Source: Limnohabitans sp.
GTDB lineage: Bacteria > Pseudomonadota > Gammaproteobacteria > Burkholderiales > Burkholderiaceae_C
Length of the DNA: 13,600 nucleotides
Assembly: GCA_021731425.1 (NCBI GenBank)
Contig: JAKFXJ010000176.1
Coordinates: 1 to 13,600 of the forward strand
Direction of reading: 5' to 3'
Below the pieces are notes generated by a model. The model searched no databases, had not been told where the DNA came from, and worked only from the letters and a program-made list of their open reading frames with translations. The position numbers and the translations under genes are program-made. This document shows positions 7,257-13,600 of this stretch, piece after piece. Within the stretch, counting starts at the first letter, position 1, and every line of letters starts with the position of its first letter.

Positions 7257-8204
7257 ATGCCCGCGCCCAGCACGACCTTTGTGTCTTCCTCGGAGAATGT
7301 GGCTGTGTTGGTGCCCACTTACAACCCAGGTCCTTTGTGGCTTGATTTTCTGGCGGGTTTGCAGGCGCAAACGCCGCCGCCTGCGCATTGCTGGGTGTTG
7401 GATTCGGAGTCCACCGACGGCAGTTTGGCCCAGACCGCGCAGGCTGGCATCGTGGTCCATGCAGTGGAGCGCAAGCGCTTCAACCATGGCGGCACCCGCC
7501 AATGGGGCATCGATCTCTTGCCCGCCGGGGTGGAGTTTGTGGTGTTCCTCACACAGGATGCGGTGTTGGCCGATCCCGAGGCCATTGGGCGTTTGTTGTC
7601 CGGTTTTACAGACCCTGAAGTGGCTGCCGTGTATGGACGCCAATTGCCCCACCCACAGGCCAGCGCGATTGCTGCGCACGCCCGGCAATTCAACTACCCG
7701 GCGCAGAGCCAAACCCGGCGCTGGTCCGACAAGGAAAGTCTGGGCATCAAGACCTGTTTCTTGTCCAATGCCTTTGCGGCTTACCGTTTGTCGGCGCTGC
7801 GCGAGGTGGGGGGCTTCTCGACCCGTGTGATTGTGGGCGAGGACACGCATTTGGCCGCTCGCCTGTTGCAGCAGGGCCATGCGATTCGTTACGAAGCGCA
7901 GGCACTCGTTTATCATTCGCATAATTATTCTTTGACCAGCGAATTTGCACGCTACTTTGACACGGGCGTGTTCCACCACGATGAAAACTGGATGATCCGG
8001 GACTTTGGCAAAGCGGGCCGCGAGGGCTTCAGGTTTTTGAAATCGGAGATTCGCTTTTTGATTCGGCACGCACCTGGGCGCTTGCCCGAAGCGATGTTGC
8101 GCACCGCGCTCAAAGCGCTGGCGTATCGCTTGGGCTGCATGCACCCGCGCTGGCCTTTGGCCCTCAAAAAACAGCTGTCCATGCACAAAGGGTTCTGGGC
8201 GTGA
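7257..8204 (+). CDS. Family 2 glycosyltransferase, rhamnosyltransferase-like
   Basis: This GT-A fold family 2 glycosyltransferase probably adds a sugar (rhamnose is the usual annotation for this subgroup) to a lipid-linked glycan at the cytoplasmic side of the membrane. Counting from the ATG at 7257 (315 residues), VAVLVPTYNPG (15-25) starts the nucleotide-sugar fold, DSESTDGS (49-56) is the first acidic motif, FLTQDAV (97-103) matches the TQDA motif of rhamnosyltransferase-like enzymes, and GEDTHLAARLL (194-204) holds the likely catalytic-base region. The frame stays open upstream to a GTG at 7131, with other in-frame starts at 7203 and 7227. I chose 7257 because it gives a normal family length and leaves room for a leader after the CAAAAT at 7214, but no clear ribosome-binding site decides it. 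Its stop overlaps the start of the sugar-phosphate transferase gene (GTGA), so the two are probably translated together. Confidence 0.88.
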   Translation: MPAPSTTFVSSSENVAVLVPTYNPGPLWLDFLAGLQAQTPPPAHCWVLDSESTDGSLAQTAQAGIVVHAVERKRFNHGGTRQWGIDLLPAGVEFVVFLTQDAVLADPEAIGRLLSGFTDPEVAAVYGRQLPHPQASAIAAHARQFNYPAQSQTRRWSDKESLGIKTCFLSNAFAAYRLSALREVGGFSTRVIVGEDTHLAARLLQQGHAIRYEAQALVYHSHNYSLTSEFARYFDTGVFHHDENWMIRDFGKAGREGFRFLKSEIRFLIRHAPGRLPEAMLRTALKALAYRLGCMHPRWPLALKKQLSMHKGFWA

Positions 8205-9685
8205 AGCATTCCGAGACATCAGCCCCTTTGGCCTCGCCCCTGTCTGTTTCACACCTCACCCTGATGCAGGTGCGCTTGTCCAAGCTCGCCATTTTGCTGG
8301 GCGATGCGCTGGCCATGGCCTCGGCTTTTCTGCTGTCTTTGTGGTTGACCGTCGCTGTGGTGGCGCCGCCCGGAATGTCCTTCAAAGTCTGGTGGGTCGG
8401 ACAGGATGGTCAGCGATTTTTGGCCTGGGGCGTGATCGGCTTATTAGGTCTGGTTTTGCTCTTGACCCGCTACCAGCACTACAGCGACCGCCGCCCCGTG
8501 TGGGACGAGTTGGGTGACTTTTTCCGTCTGGTGGGTGTGCTGGCCTTGATGGACATGGCCTTGGTGGCCGTGACCCGCTGGAACGCTTCGCGCCTGTGGT
8601 GGCTGCTGTCTTGGTTGTTGGTCTTGCTCATGCTGGTGCTGATGCGGCATTTGACGCGCCAAATTCTCAAGCGATTTTCGCTCTGGTACCGGCCCACGGT
8701 CATCATTGGCATTGGCCCCAATGCCGAGGAGGCGGCGCTGGCCTTGAACAGCCAGCCCGAGTTGGGGTTTGCGGTCAGGGGCTTTGTCGACGCGGGTGGC
8801 GCAGCCGGTCAGGCTTCGGACAAGACCTACCCGCGCTTGCGGGCATTGGATGTGGGGCCGTATGCAAAAGCGCCGGGCATACAGTGGGTCATTGCCCTCG
8901 AGCATGCCCAATCGGAACAGCGCGAACAATGGCTGCGGCAATTGGCCCAATGGGGGGCGCCCGACATCAGTGTCATTCCGGCCATGCGGGGTGTGCCTTT
9001 GCATGGCACCGACATGTCGCACTTTTTCTCGCACGAAGTGGCCTTGCTGCGGATGCGCAACAATTTGCGCAGGTGGCCTGCAAGGCTGACCAAGAGGCTG
9101 TTCGACACCTTGGCTGCGTTCATGCTGCTGATCTTGCTCAGCCCGGTCTTTTTGCTGGTGGCTGGGGCCATCCGGCGCGATGGCGGCCCGGCTTTGTTTG
9201 CGCACCCCCGAATCGGCAAAAAAGGCCGGGTCTTCAACTGCTACAAGTTCCGCACCATGGTGGTCGATGCTGAACAGCAGCTGGAGCAATTGCTGCAGCG
9301 GCAACCCGAATTGCGCAAACAGTGGCAGCAAGAACACAAGCTGCGCTCAGATCCACGCATCAGCCCCTTGGGCCGTTGGTTGCGGCACAGCAGCTTGGAC
9401 GAACTGCCCCAGTTGCTCAATGTGATCCGGGGTGAGATGAGCCTGGTGGGGCCTCGGCCCGTGGTGCGCAGCGAACTGCCGCGCTACGGCGATCAGGTGG
9501 GTTATTACCTGATGGTGCGCCCAGGCATGACCGGCTTGTGGCAAGTCAGCGGGCGCAACGATGTGGACTACGACACCCGTGTCTACCTGGACAGTTGGTA
9601 CGTCAAGAACTGGTCGCTGTGGCACGACCTGGTGATTCTGTTCAAGACCGTTTCGGTGGTCATGTCGCGCCAAGGCGCTTATTGA
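8201..9685 (+). CDS. WbaP-type polyprenyl-phosphate sugar-1-phosphate transferase
   Basis: This 494-residue integral membrane protein is of the polyisoprenyl-phosphate hexose-1-phosphate transferase family. It would start exopolysaccharide, capsule or O-antigen synthesis by moving a sugar-1-phosphate from a UDP-sugar to undecaprenyl phosphate. Hydrophobic segments at about 28-53, 73-90, 107-125 and 132-148 form the N-terminal membrane part. A Rossmann-like region follows (166-270, starting VIIGIGPNAEEAAL). The catalytic domain begins at TKRLFDTLAAF (297), with a re-entrant helix about 304-324, KFRTM (349-353), SLDELPQ (398-404, acidic pair), SLVGPRP (414-420) and RPGMTGLWQVSGR (440-452). Length agrees with WbaP (about 475-495), longer than the catalytic-only enzymes. 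The GTG start at 8201 overlaps the upstream stop and has AAAGGG at 8187-8192, 8 bases before it. The exact sugar (galactose or glucose) cannot be told from sequence. No polymerase or flippase gene is in the window. Confidence 0.92.
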   Translation: MKHSETSAPLASPLSVSHLTLMQVRLSKLAILLGDALAMASAFLLSLWLTVAVVAPPGMSFKVWWVGQDGQRFLAWGVIGLLGLVLLLTRYQHYSDRRPVWDELGDFFRLVGVLALMDMALVAVTRWNASRLWWLLSWLLVLLMLVLMRHLTRQILKRFSLWYRPTVIIGIGPNAEEAALALNSQPELGFAVRGFVDAGGAAGQASDKTYPRLRALDVGPYAKAPGIQWVIALEHAQSEQREQWLRQLAQWGAPDISVIPAMRGVPLHGTDMSHFFSHEVALLRMRNNLRRWPARLTKRLFDTLAAFMLLILLSPVFLLVAGAIRRDGGPALFAHPRIGKKGRVFNCYKFRTMVVDAEQQLEQLLQRQPELRKQWQQEHKLRSDPRISPLGRWLRHSSLDELPQLLNVIRGEMSLVGPRPVVRSELPRYGDQVGYYLMVRPGMTGLWQVSGRNDVDYDTRVYLDSWYVKNWSLWHDLVILFKTVSVVMSRQGAY

Positions 9686-9708
9686 GCCGCTCTTTTTAAG
9701 CCGCTCGA

Positions 9709-10503
9709 TCAGCCACGCGGCGCACCCGCCAGCAGCCGCTGCGCCAGCTCGGCAAACCCAGCCCCACGGGGCTGTTGTGTGACATAGCGTGGCTTGAAAC
9801 GCAATTGCGGCAGAAAGCGGGCGATGTTGGCCACCCCCACGCTGATCGGGAAGTGCTCAAACATCACCTGGTCGTTGGTGGAGTCTCCCACATAAACCCA
9901 TTGCTGCCACTCTTCGTCCAATTGGCGTGCGCACAGCTCGCGCAAGATCCAGCGGGCCCCGCTCAACTTGTGGTGTTCGCCAAACCAGCCGTTGATGTGG
10001 ATGCTGCTGACGGTGGCCACCATGCCGGCGCTGCGCATGATGCGCACCACCTCGTCAATGGCCGCGGCTGGCAAATGTGTGAACTCGCTGTGGTCGATGG
10101 CGATGTCGGTTTCACGGCCTGCACTGTCCTGTGCCAAAGCGGCGCCGGGCACCTCGCGCACGATGCGTGCGGCCACTTCCTGCATGCGTGTCCAATTCTC
10201 TGTTCGCACAGCTTCGCTTTGTTGGTAAATGGCCCGGGGTTTGCCGTCGGCTTGGGGCAGCCAGGCCGCTGCACCGTTTTCGGCGACCAGCGCATCCACG
10301 GGCCAGGTTTGGGCGAAATCGCGGCTCCAGCCCATGGGTCGCCCGGTGATGGGGACGACCATGAGGCCAGCTTGTTTCAGCGCGTTCAGTGCCTGCAAGG
10401 CATCGGCCGTGATGGCGCCCTCGGTGGTCAGGGTGTCATCGATGTCGGTGAACACGCCCAGCCAGGGCTGGGGTGGGCGCTGCCAATGCGACAGGTCCAG
10501 CAT
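9709..10503 (-). CDS. HAD-superfamily IIB phosphatase, mannosyl-3-phosphoglycerate phosphatase-like
   Basis: This 264-residue cytoplasmic hydrolase is of the HAD superfamily with a IIB-type cap. Motif I is FTDIDDTLT (18-26), with D20 the expected phosphorylated nucleophile and D22 the acid/base. Motif II is in PITGRP (51-56), a lysine suited to motif III is in HHKLSG (177-182), and motif IV is GDSTND (206-211). The AENGA stretch (74-78) is typical of Cof/MPGP-type phosphatases. The closest named relatives I recall are the mannosyl-3-phosphoglycerate phosphatase/YedP group, but the substrate cannot be fixed from sequence. It starts 11 bases after the metF stop, on the same strand, and is the last gene of the ahcY-tlyA-metF group. 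It is convergent with the WbaP-type gene across 23 bases. Confidence 0.85.
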   Translation of the reverse strand: MLDLSHWQRPPQPWLGVFTDIDDTLTTEGAITADALQALNALKQAGLMVVPITGRPMGWSRDFAQTWPVDALVAENGAAAWLPQADGKPRAIYQQSEAVRTENWTRMQEVAARIVREVPGAALAQDSAGRETDIAIDHSEFTHLPAAAIDEVVRIMRSAGMVATVSSIHINGWFGEHHKLSGARWILRELCARQLDEEWQQWVYVGDSTNDQVMFEHFPISVGVANIARFLPQLRFKPRYVTQQPRGAGFAELAQRLLAGAPRG

Positions 10504-10514
10504 GCCGCCGTGCG

Positions 10515-11360
10515 TCAGTAGGTCAGCGAGTTCAGGCGCTGGACGATGGCCAAGGTGGGTGCGCTCTGGTTCATGGTGTAGAAGTGGATAGCCGGTACAC
10601 CGCCGTTGATGAGTTGCTCACACAGGTCGCTCACCACATCGAGGCCAAAGGCCTTGATCGACTCCGCATCGTCGCCATAGGCTTGCAGGCGAAGCCGGAT
10701 CCAACGCGGGATCTCAGCGCCGCACGCGTCCGAAAAACGCAGCAACTGCGACGAACTGGTGATGGGCATGATGCCGGGCACCACGGGCACATCCACACCC
10801 AATTTGTAGGCGTCGTCCACAAAGCGGAAGTACGCGTCGCTGTTGTAGAAGTATTGCGTGATGGCCGAATCGGCACCGGCTTTCACCTTGGTGGCAAAGG
10901 CCTGCAAATCGGCCTCGGGCGATTTGGCTTGGGGGTGAATTTCGGGGTAGGCGGCCACTTCGATGTGGAAATCGTCACCGGTCTCGGCGCGAATGAACGC
11001 CACCAGATCGCTGGCGTAGTGGAACTCGCCGCCTGCGCCATAGCCACTGGGCAAGTCGCCCCGCAAAGCCACCAGGCGCTTGACACCCATGGCCTTGAGT
11101 GTGGCCAACTCTTCGCGCACCGAAGCCTTGCTGGCACCAATGCACGAAAAATGCGAGGCTGCGGCCACGCCTTCGGCCTGGATCGCGCCCACGGTGGCAA
11201 ACGTGCCCTCTTGGGTGGAGCCGCCAGCGCCGTAGGTCACCGAGCAAAACTCGGGCTTCAGGCTGTAGAGTTTCTCGCGCACACCCCGCAATTTTTCGGC
11301 GCCTTCGGGCGTTTTGGGTGGAAAAAATTCCAGGCTGATCGGCAGATTCAAACCAGACAT
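10515..11360 (-). CDS. metF: 5,10-methylenetetrahydrofolate reductase (MetF)
   Basis: MetF is the flavoenzyme that reduces 5,10-methylenetetrahydrofolate to 5-methyltetrahydrofolate, the methyl donor for methionine synthase. The 281-residue product is a TIM-barrel protein of normal length (E. coli MetF has 296). Family motifs are SLEFFPPKT (9-17, with the conserved glutamate), VTYGAGGST, ALRGDLP, AAYPEIHP, ITQYFYN, PGIMPI and the terminal HFYTMN region. The frame is open further upstream to 11435, but that part overlaps tlyA. The ATG at 11360 is chosen because GAAGGTG (11366-11372) lies 5 bases before it and the MetF homology begins there. It lies 16 bases after tlyA and 11 before the HAD gene, as part of the ahcY operon. 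Together with AhcY it links one-carbon folate to the methyl cycle. Confidence 0.97.
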   Translation of the reverse strand: MSGLNLPISLEFFPPKTPEGAEKLRGVREKLYSLKPEFCSVTYGAGGSTQEGTFATVGAIQAEGVAAASHFSCIGASKASVREELATLKAMGVKRLVALRGDLPSGYGAGGEFHYASDLVAFIRAETGDDFHIEVAAYPEIHPQAKSPEADLQAFATKVKAGADSAITQYFYNSDAYFRFVDDAYKLGVDVPVVPGIMPITSSSQLLRFSDACGAEIPRWIRLRLQAYGDDAESIKAFGLDVVSDLCEQLINGGVPAIHFYTMNQSAPTLAIVQRLNSLTY

Positions 11361-11376
11361 CACAACACCTTCAAAT

Positions 11377-12225
11377 TCAATAGTCGTTGGCCTTGGCATA
11401 GGCCTTGGCGGCCAGATCGGCCTCGTGCGCCACACGCGTGGCCTCCCGAGCGGGCATCACCGCAGCGGGGTCGGGCCAGCAGGCCTGCACAAAAAATTCA
11501 CGGTTGCCGTCACCGCCCGCAATGGGGCTGTCCAGCCATGCGGTGACCTTCATGCCCAGTTCGGTCAAAGCCGTGCGGACACGGTTTTCAATGAATGGGA
11601 AATGTGTGTCGTCTTTCACGATGCCGCCCTTGCCCACCTGACCCGGTTGCAATTCAAACTGGGGTTTCACCAGCATGAGCAACTGGCCCGTGGGTTTGAG
11701 CAAATGCACCACGCCCGGCAGCACCAGCGTGAGCGAAATGAAGGACACATCGCCCACCATCAGGTCAAAGCCTTCCAGCGCATCGGGGATGCGCTCGTCA
11801 CCGGGCTCGAGCTCGCGGGCGTTCACGCCTTCGATGCAGAACACCCGCTCGTCTTGGCTGATGCGCGGGTGCACCTGGGCATGGCCCACGTCAATGCCCA
11901 CCACCTCGGCCGCGCCGTGTTGCAACAAACAGTCGGTGAAGCCCCCCGTGCTCTGACCCACATCCAGACAACGCAAGCCGTCCACCTGCACGCCGGTGGC
12001 CTTCAAAGCCCCTTCGAGCTTCAAGCCACCGCGTGAGACATAACGCGACTCTGCATCGTCGAGCAGCTGCAGGGCAGCGCTTTCGGGCACCTCGTCGCGG
12101 TTTTTGACGATGGCACGCCAATTCCCGTCGGGCTGCTGCCATTTCACGCCCCCGGCGATCAGTCGCTGAGCTTGGGAGCGAGAAGCGGCCAGGCCGCGCT
12201 CGACAAGAAGTTGGTCAATGCGCAT
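11377..12225 (-). CDS. tlyA: TlyA-family rRNA 2'-O-methyltransferase (S4 domain plus FtsJ-like domain)
   Basis: This 282-residue protein has the TlyA/hemolysin-A layout. An S4 RNA-binding domain (about 1-60, starting MRIDQLLVERGLAASRSQAQ) precedes an FtsJ/RrmJ-type methyltransferase domain. LDVGQSTGGFTDCLL (87-101) is the SAM-binding motif. K69 (RGGLKL), D159 (VGDVSF), K187 (LVKPQFE) and E243 (GGDGNREFF) match the K-D-K-E catalytic set of 2'-O-methyltransferases. In mycobacteria TlyA methylates 16S and 23S rRNA and affects capreomycin sensitivity; many relatives are annotated as hemolysins, but the fold says methyltransferase. The gene begins 9 bases after the ahcY stop and ends 16 bases before metF, so all three are likely one transcript. 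The start is fixed by homology, as no strong ribosome-binding site precedes it. The exact RNA target here is unproven. Confidence 0.93.
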   Translation of the reverse strand: MRIDQLLVERGLAASRSQAQRLIAGGVKWQQPDGNWRAIVKNRDEVPESAALQLLDDAESRYVSRGGLKLEGALKATGVQVDGLRCLDVGQSTGGFTDCLLQHGAAEVVGIDVGHAQVHPRISQDERVFCIEGVNARELEPGDERIPDALEGFDLMVGDVSFISLTLVLPGVVHLLKPTGQLLMLVKPQFELQPGQVGKGGIVKDDTHFPFIENRVRTALTELGMKVTAWLDSPIAGGDGNREFFVQACWPDPAAVMPAREATRVAHEADLAAKAYAKANDY

Positions 12226-12234
12226 GCGTGGTTT

Positions 12235-13600
12235 TTAATAGCGGTAAGTGTCGGCTTTGTAGGGGCCGTTTTTGGACACGCCGATGTAAGACGCTTGCTC
12301 GTCGCTCAGTTCGGTCAGCATGGCGCCGACTTTCTTCAGGTGCAAACGAGCGACCTTCTCATCGAGGTGCTTGGGCAGCACATAGACCTTGCCGGACTCG
12401 TACTGGTCTTGTTTGGTGAACAGTTCGATCTGGGCGATGGTCTGGTTGGCGAACGAAGACGACATCACGAAACTGGGGTGACCAGTGGCGCAACCCAGGT
12501 TCACCAAGCGGCCTTTGGCCAGCAGGGTGATCTTCTTGCCATCGGGGAAGATGACGTGGTCGACTTGCGGCTTGATTTCGTCCCATTGCAATTTTTCCAG
12601 CGAAGCGACGTCGATCTCGTTGTCGAAGTGACCGATGTTGCAAACGATGGCTTCGTCCTTCATGGCGGCCATGTGCTCGTAACGGATCACGTTTTTGTTG
12701 CCGGTGGCCGACACAAAAATGTCGCACTTGTCAGCAGCGTATTCCATGGTCACCACTTTGAAGCCTTCCATCGCGGCTTGCAGGGCGTTGATCGGGTCGA
12801 TCTCGGTCACCCAGACTTGGGCGCTCAAGGCACGCAAAGCTTGGGCCGAACCCTTGCCCACGTCACCGTAACCGGCAACCACGGCCACTTTGCCAGCGAT
12901 CATCACGTCGGTGGCGCGTTTGATGGAGTCCACCAAAGATTCGCGGCAGCCATACAGGTTGTCGAACTTGCTCTTGGTCACCGAATCGTTCACGTTGATG
13001 GCGCGGAACATCAGGCTGCCCTTGGCGGCCATCTCGTTCAGGCGCAGCACGCCGGTGGTGGTCTCTTCGGTCACGCCGATGATCTGCGCACCCTTGCGGC
13101 TGTACCAGGTCGGGTCCACGGCCAGCTTGGCCTTGATGGCATTGAAGAGGCAGGTCTCTTCTTCGCTGGTGGGGTTGGCGATCAAGGACGCGTCTTTTTC
13201 GGCACGCTTGCCCAGGTGCATGAGCAAGGTGGCGTCGCCGCCGTCGTCCAAGATCATGTTGGGGCCTTCGCCGGGTGTGCCCGCTGCGCCGAAGTCAAAA
13301 ATGCGGTGGGTGTAGTCCCAGTAGTCGGCCAGGGTTTCGCCCTTGATGGCGAACACGGGCGTGCCCTTGGCTGCAATAGCGGCAGCGGCGTGGTCTTGTG
13401 TCGAGAAAATGTTGCAAGAGGCCCAACGCACGTCAGCGCCCAAGGCTTGCAAGGTCTCGATCAGCACGGCCGTTTGAATGGTCATGTGCAGCGAACCGGT
13501 GATGCGAGCACCCTTCAAAGGCTGGGCCTTGTTGAACTCTTCGCGGATGGCCATGAGGCCGGGCATTTCGGTCTCGGCGATTTTGATTTCTTTGCGGCCC
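12235..13600 (-). CDS. ahcY: S-adenosylhomocysteine hydrolase (AhcY), 5' truncated by window edge
   Basis: This is adenosylhomocysteinase, which reversibly splits S-adenosylhomocysteine into homocysteine and adenosine, relieving product inhibition of methyltransferases and feeding methionine resynthesis. The open frame continues to the window edge: codons before the ATG at 13566 read [11 protein letters not shown], normal AhcY sequence, so that ATG is internal and only the first few dozen codons are missing. Visible landmarks are [29 protein letters not shown], the substrate-site region [19 protein letters not shown], the NAD-binding [26 protein letters not shown], and the C-terminal KADTYRY that reaches into the neighbouring subunit of the tetramer. 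The extra segment around [12 protein letters not shown] is typical of bacterial and plant-type enzymes. It is the first visible gene of the ahcY-tlyA-metF-HAD operon. SAH riboswitches often precede ahcY in betaproteobacteria, but that region is outside the window. Confidence 0.97.
   Translation of the reverse strand, partial: GRKEIKIAETEMPGLMAIREEFNKAQPLKGARITGSLHMTIQTAVLIETLQALGADVRWASCNIFSTQDHAAAAIAAKGTPVFAIKGETLADYWDYTHRIFDFGAAGTPGEGPNMILDDGGDATLLMHLGKRAEKDASLIANPTSEEETCLFNAIKAKLAVDPTWYSRKGAQIIGVTEETTTGVLRLNEMAAKGSLMFRAINVNDSVTKSKFDNLYGCRESLVDSIKRATDVMIAGKVAVVAGYGDVGKGSAQALRALSAQVWVTEIDPINALQAAMEGFKVVTMEYAADKCDIFVSATGNKNVIRYEHMAAMKDEAIVCNIGHFDNEIDVASLEKLQWDEIKPQVDHVIFPDGKKITLLAKGRLVNLGCATGHPSFVMSSSFANQTIAQIELFTKQDQYESGKVYVLPKHLDEKVARLHLKKVGAMLTELSDEQASYIGVSKNGPYKADTYRY

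Noticed and set aside
7104..8252. A 382-codon minus-strand open frame over the glycosyltransferase gene
   Set aside because: The plus-strand product has clear GT2 motifs, while the antisense product has none.
9686..9720. Possible terminator in the convergent gap after the WbaP-type gene (GCCGC near 9700 pairing with GCGGC near 9717)
   Set aside because: The stem is only 5 bases with a 12-base loop and has no T-run after it on either strand.
11361..11435. Longer N-terminus for MetF starting at 11435
   Set aside because: It would overlap tlyA, has no MetF homology, and a good ribosome-binding site sits before the ATG at 11360.
10473..11546. A 357-codon plus-strand open frame over metF and the end of tlyA
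   Set aside because: It is antisense to two well-recognised genes and has no recognisable domain.

Overview
The window looks like a chromosomal segment of a betaproteobacterium, most likely order Burkholderiales and close to Comamonadaceae (Limnohabitans, Rhodoferax or Polaromonas type). The basis is the high-GC codon use, the double-length UvrA, the ahcY-tlyA-metF gene order and the general style of the proteins. This placement is an inference from sequence style, not from a database search. Coding density is very high and there are no RNA genes, CRISPR arrays or complete transposons.

Left part (1-5882, plus strand). A very long UvrA-type ABC ATPase gene enters from the left edge. The window holds the C-terminal half of a first UvrA unit followed by a whole second UvrA unit, so it is the fused, double-length ('dimeric') form. 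Two hairpin-like repeat elements (1204-1281 and 2979-3064) sit in frame in this gene, each in a linker between ATPase modules. They share a 32-base centre (30/32 identical), while their long flanking inverted repeats are self-complementary within each copy but unrelated between copies. This is the most unusual structure in the window. It is followed by a lone outer-membrane transporter of the TpsB/FhaC type, with no secreted partner visible.

Middle part (5920-9685). A minus-strand class I SAM-dependent methyltransferase with an NPPW motif is divergent from a plus-strand two-gene unit. That unit is a GT2 rhamnosyltransferase-like glycosyltransferase overlapping by 4 bases (GTGA) a WbaP-type polyprenyl-phosphate sugar-1-phosphate transferase. 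The pair suggests surface polysaccharide synthesis.

Right part (9709-13600, minus strand). A compact operon reads ahcY, tlyA, metF, HAD-IIB phosphatase, with gaps of 9, 16 and 11 bases. AhcY removes S-adenosylhomocysteine made by methyltransferases. MetF supplies the methyl group for remaking methionine. TlyA is an SAM-dependent rRNA methyltransferase placed between them. The HAD phosphatase at the end is of unknown substrate. ahcY runs off the right edge and lacks its first few dozen codons. No intergenic stretch exceeds 150 bases, and no convincing intrinsic terminator was seen in either convergent gap (5883-5919, 9686-9708).
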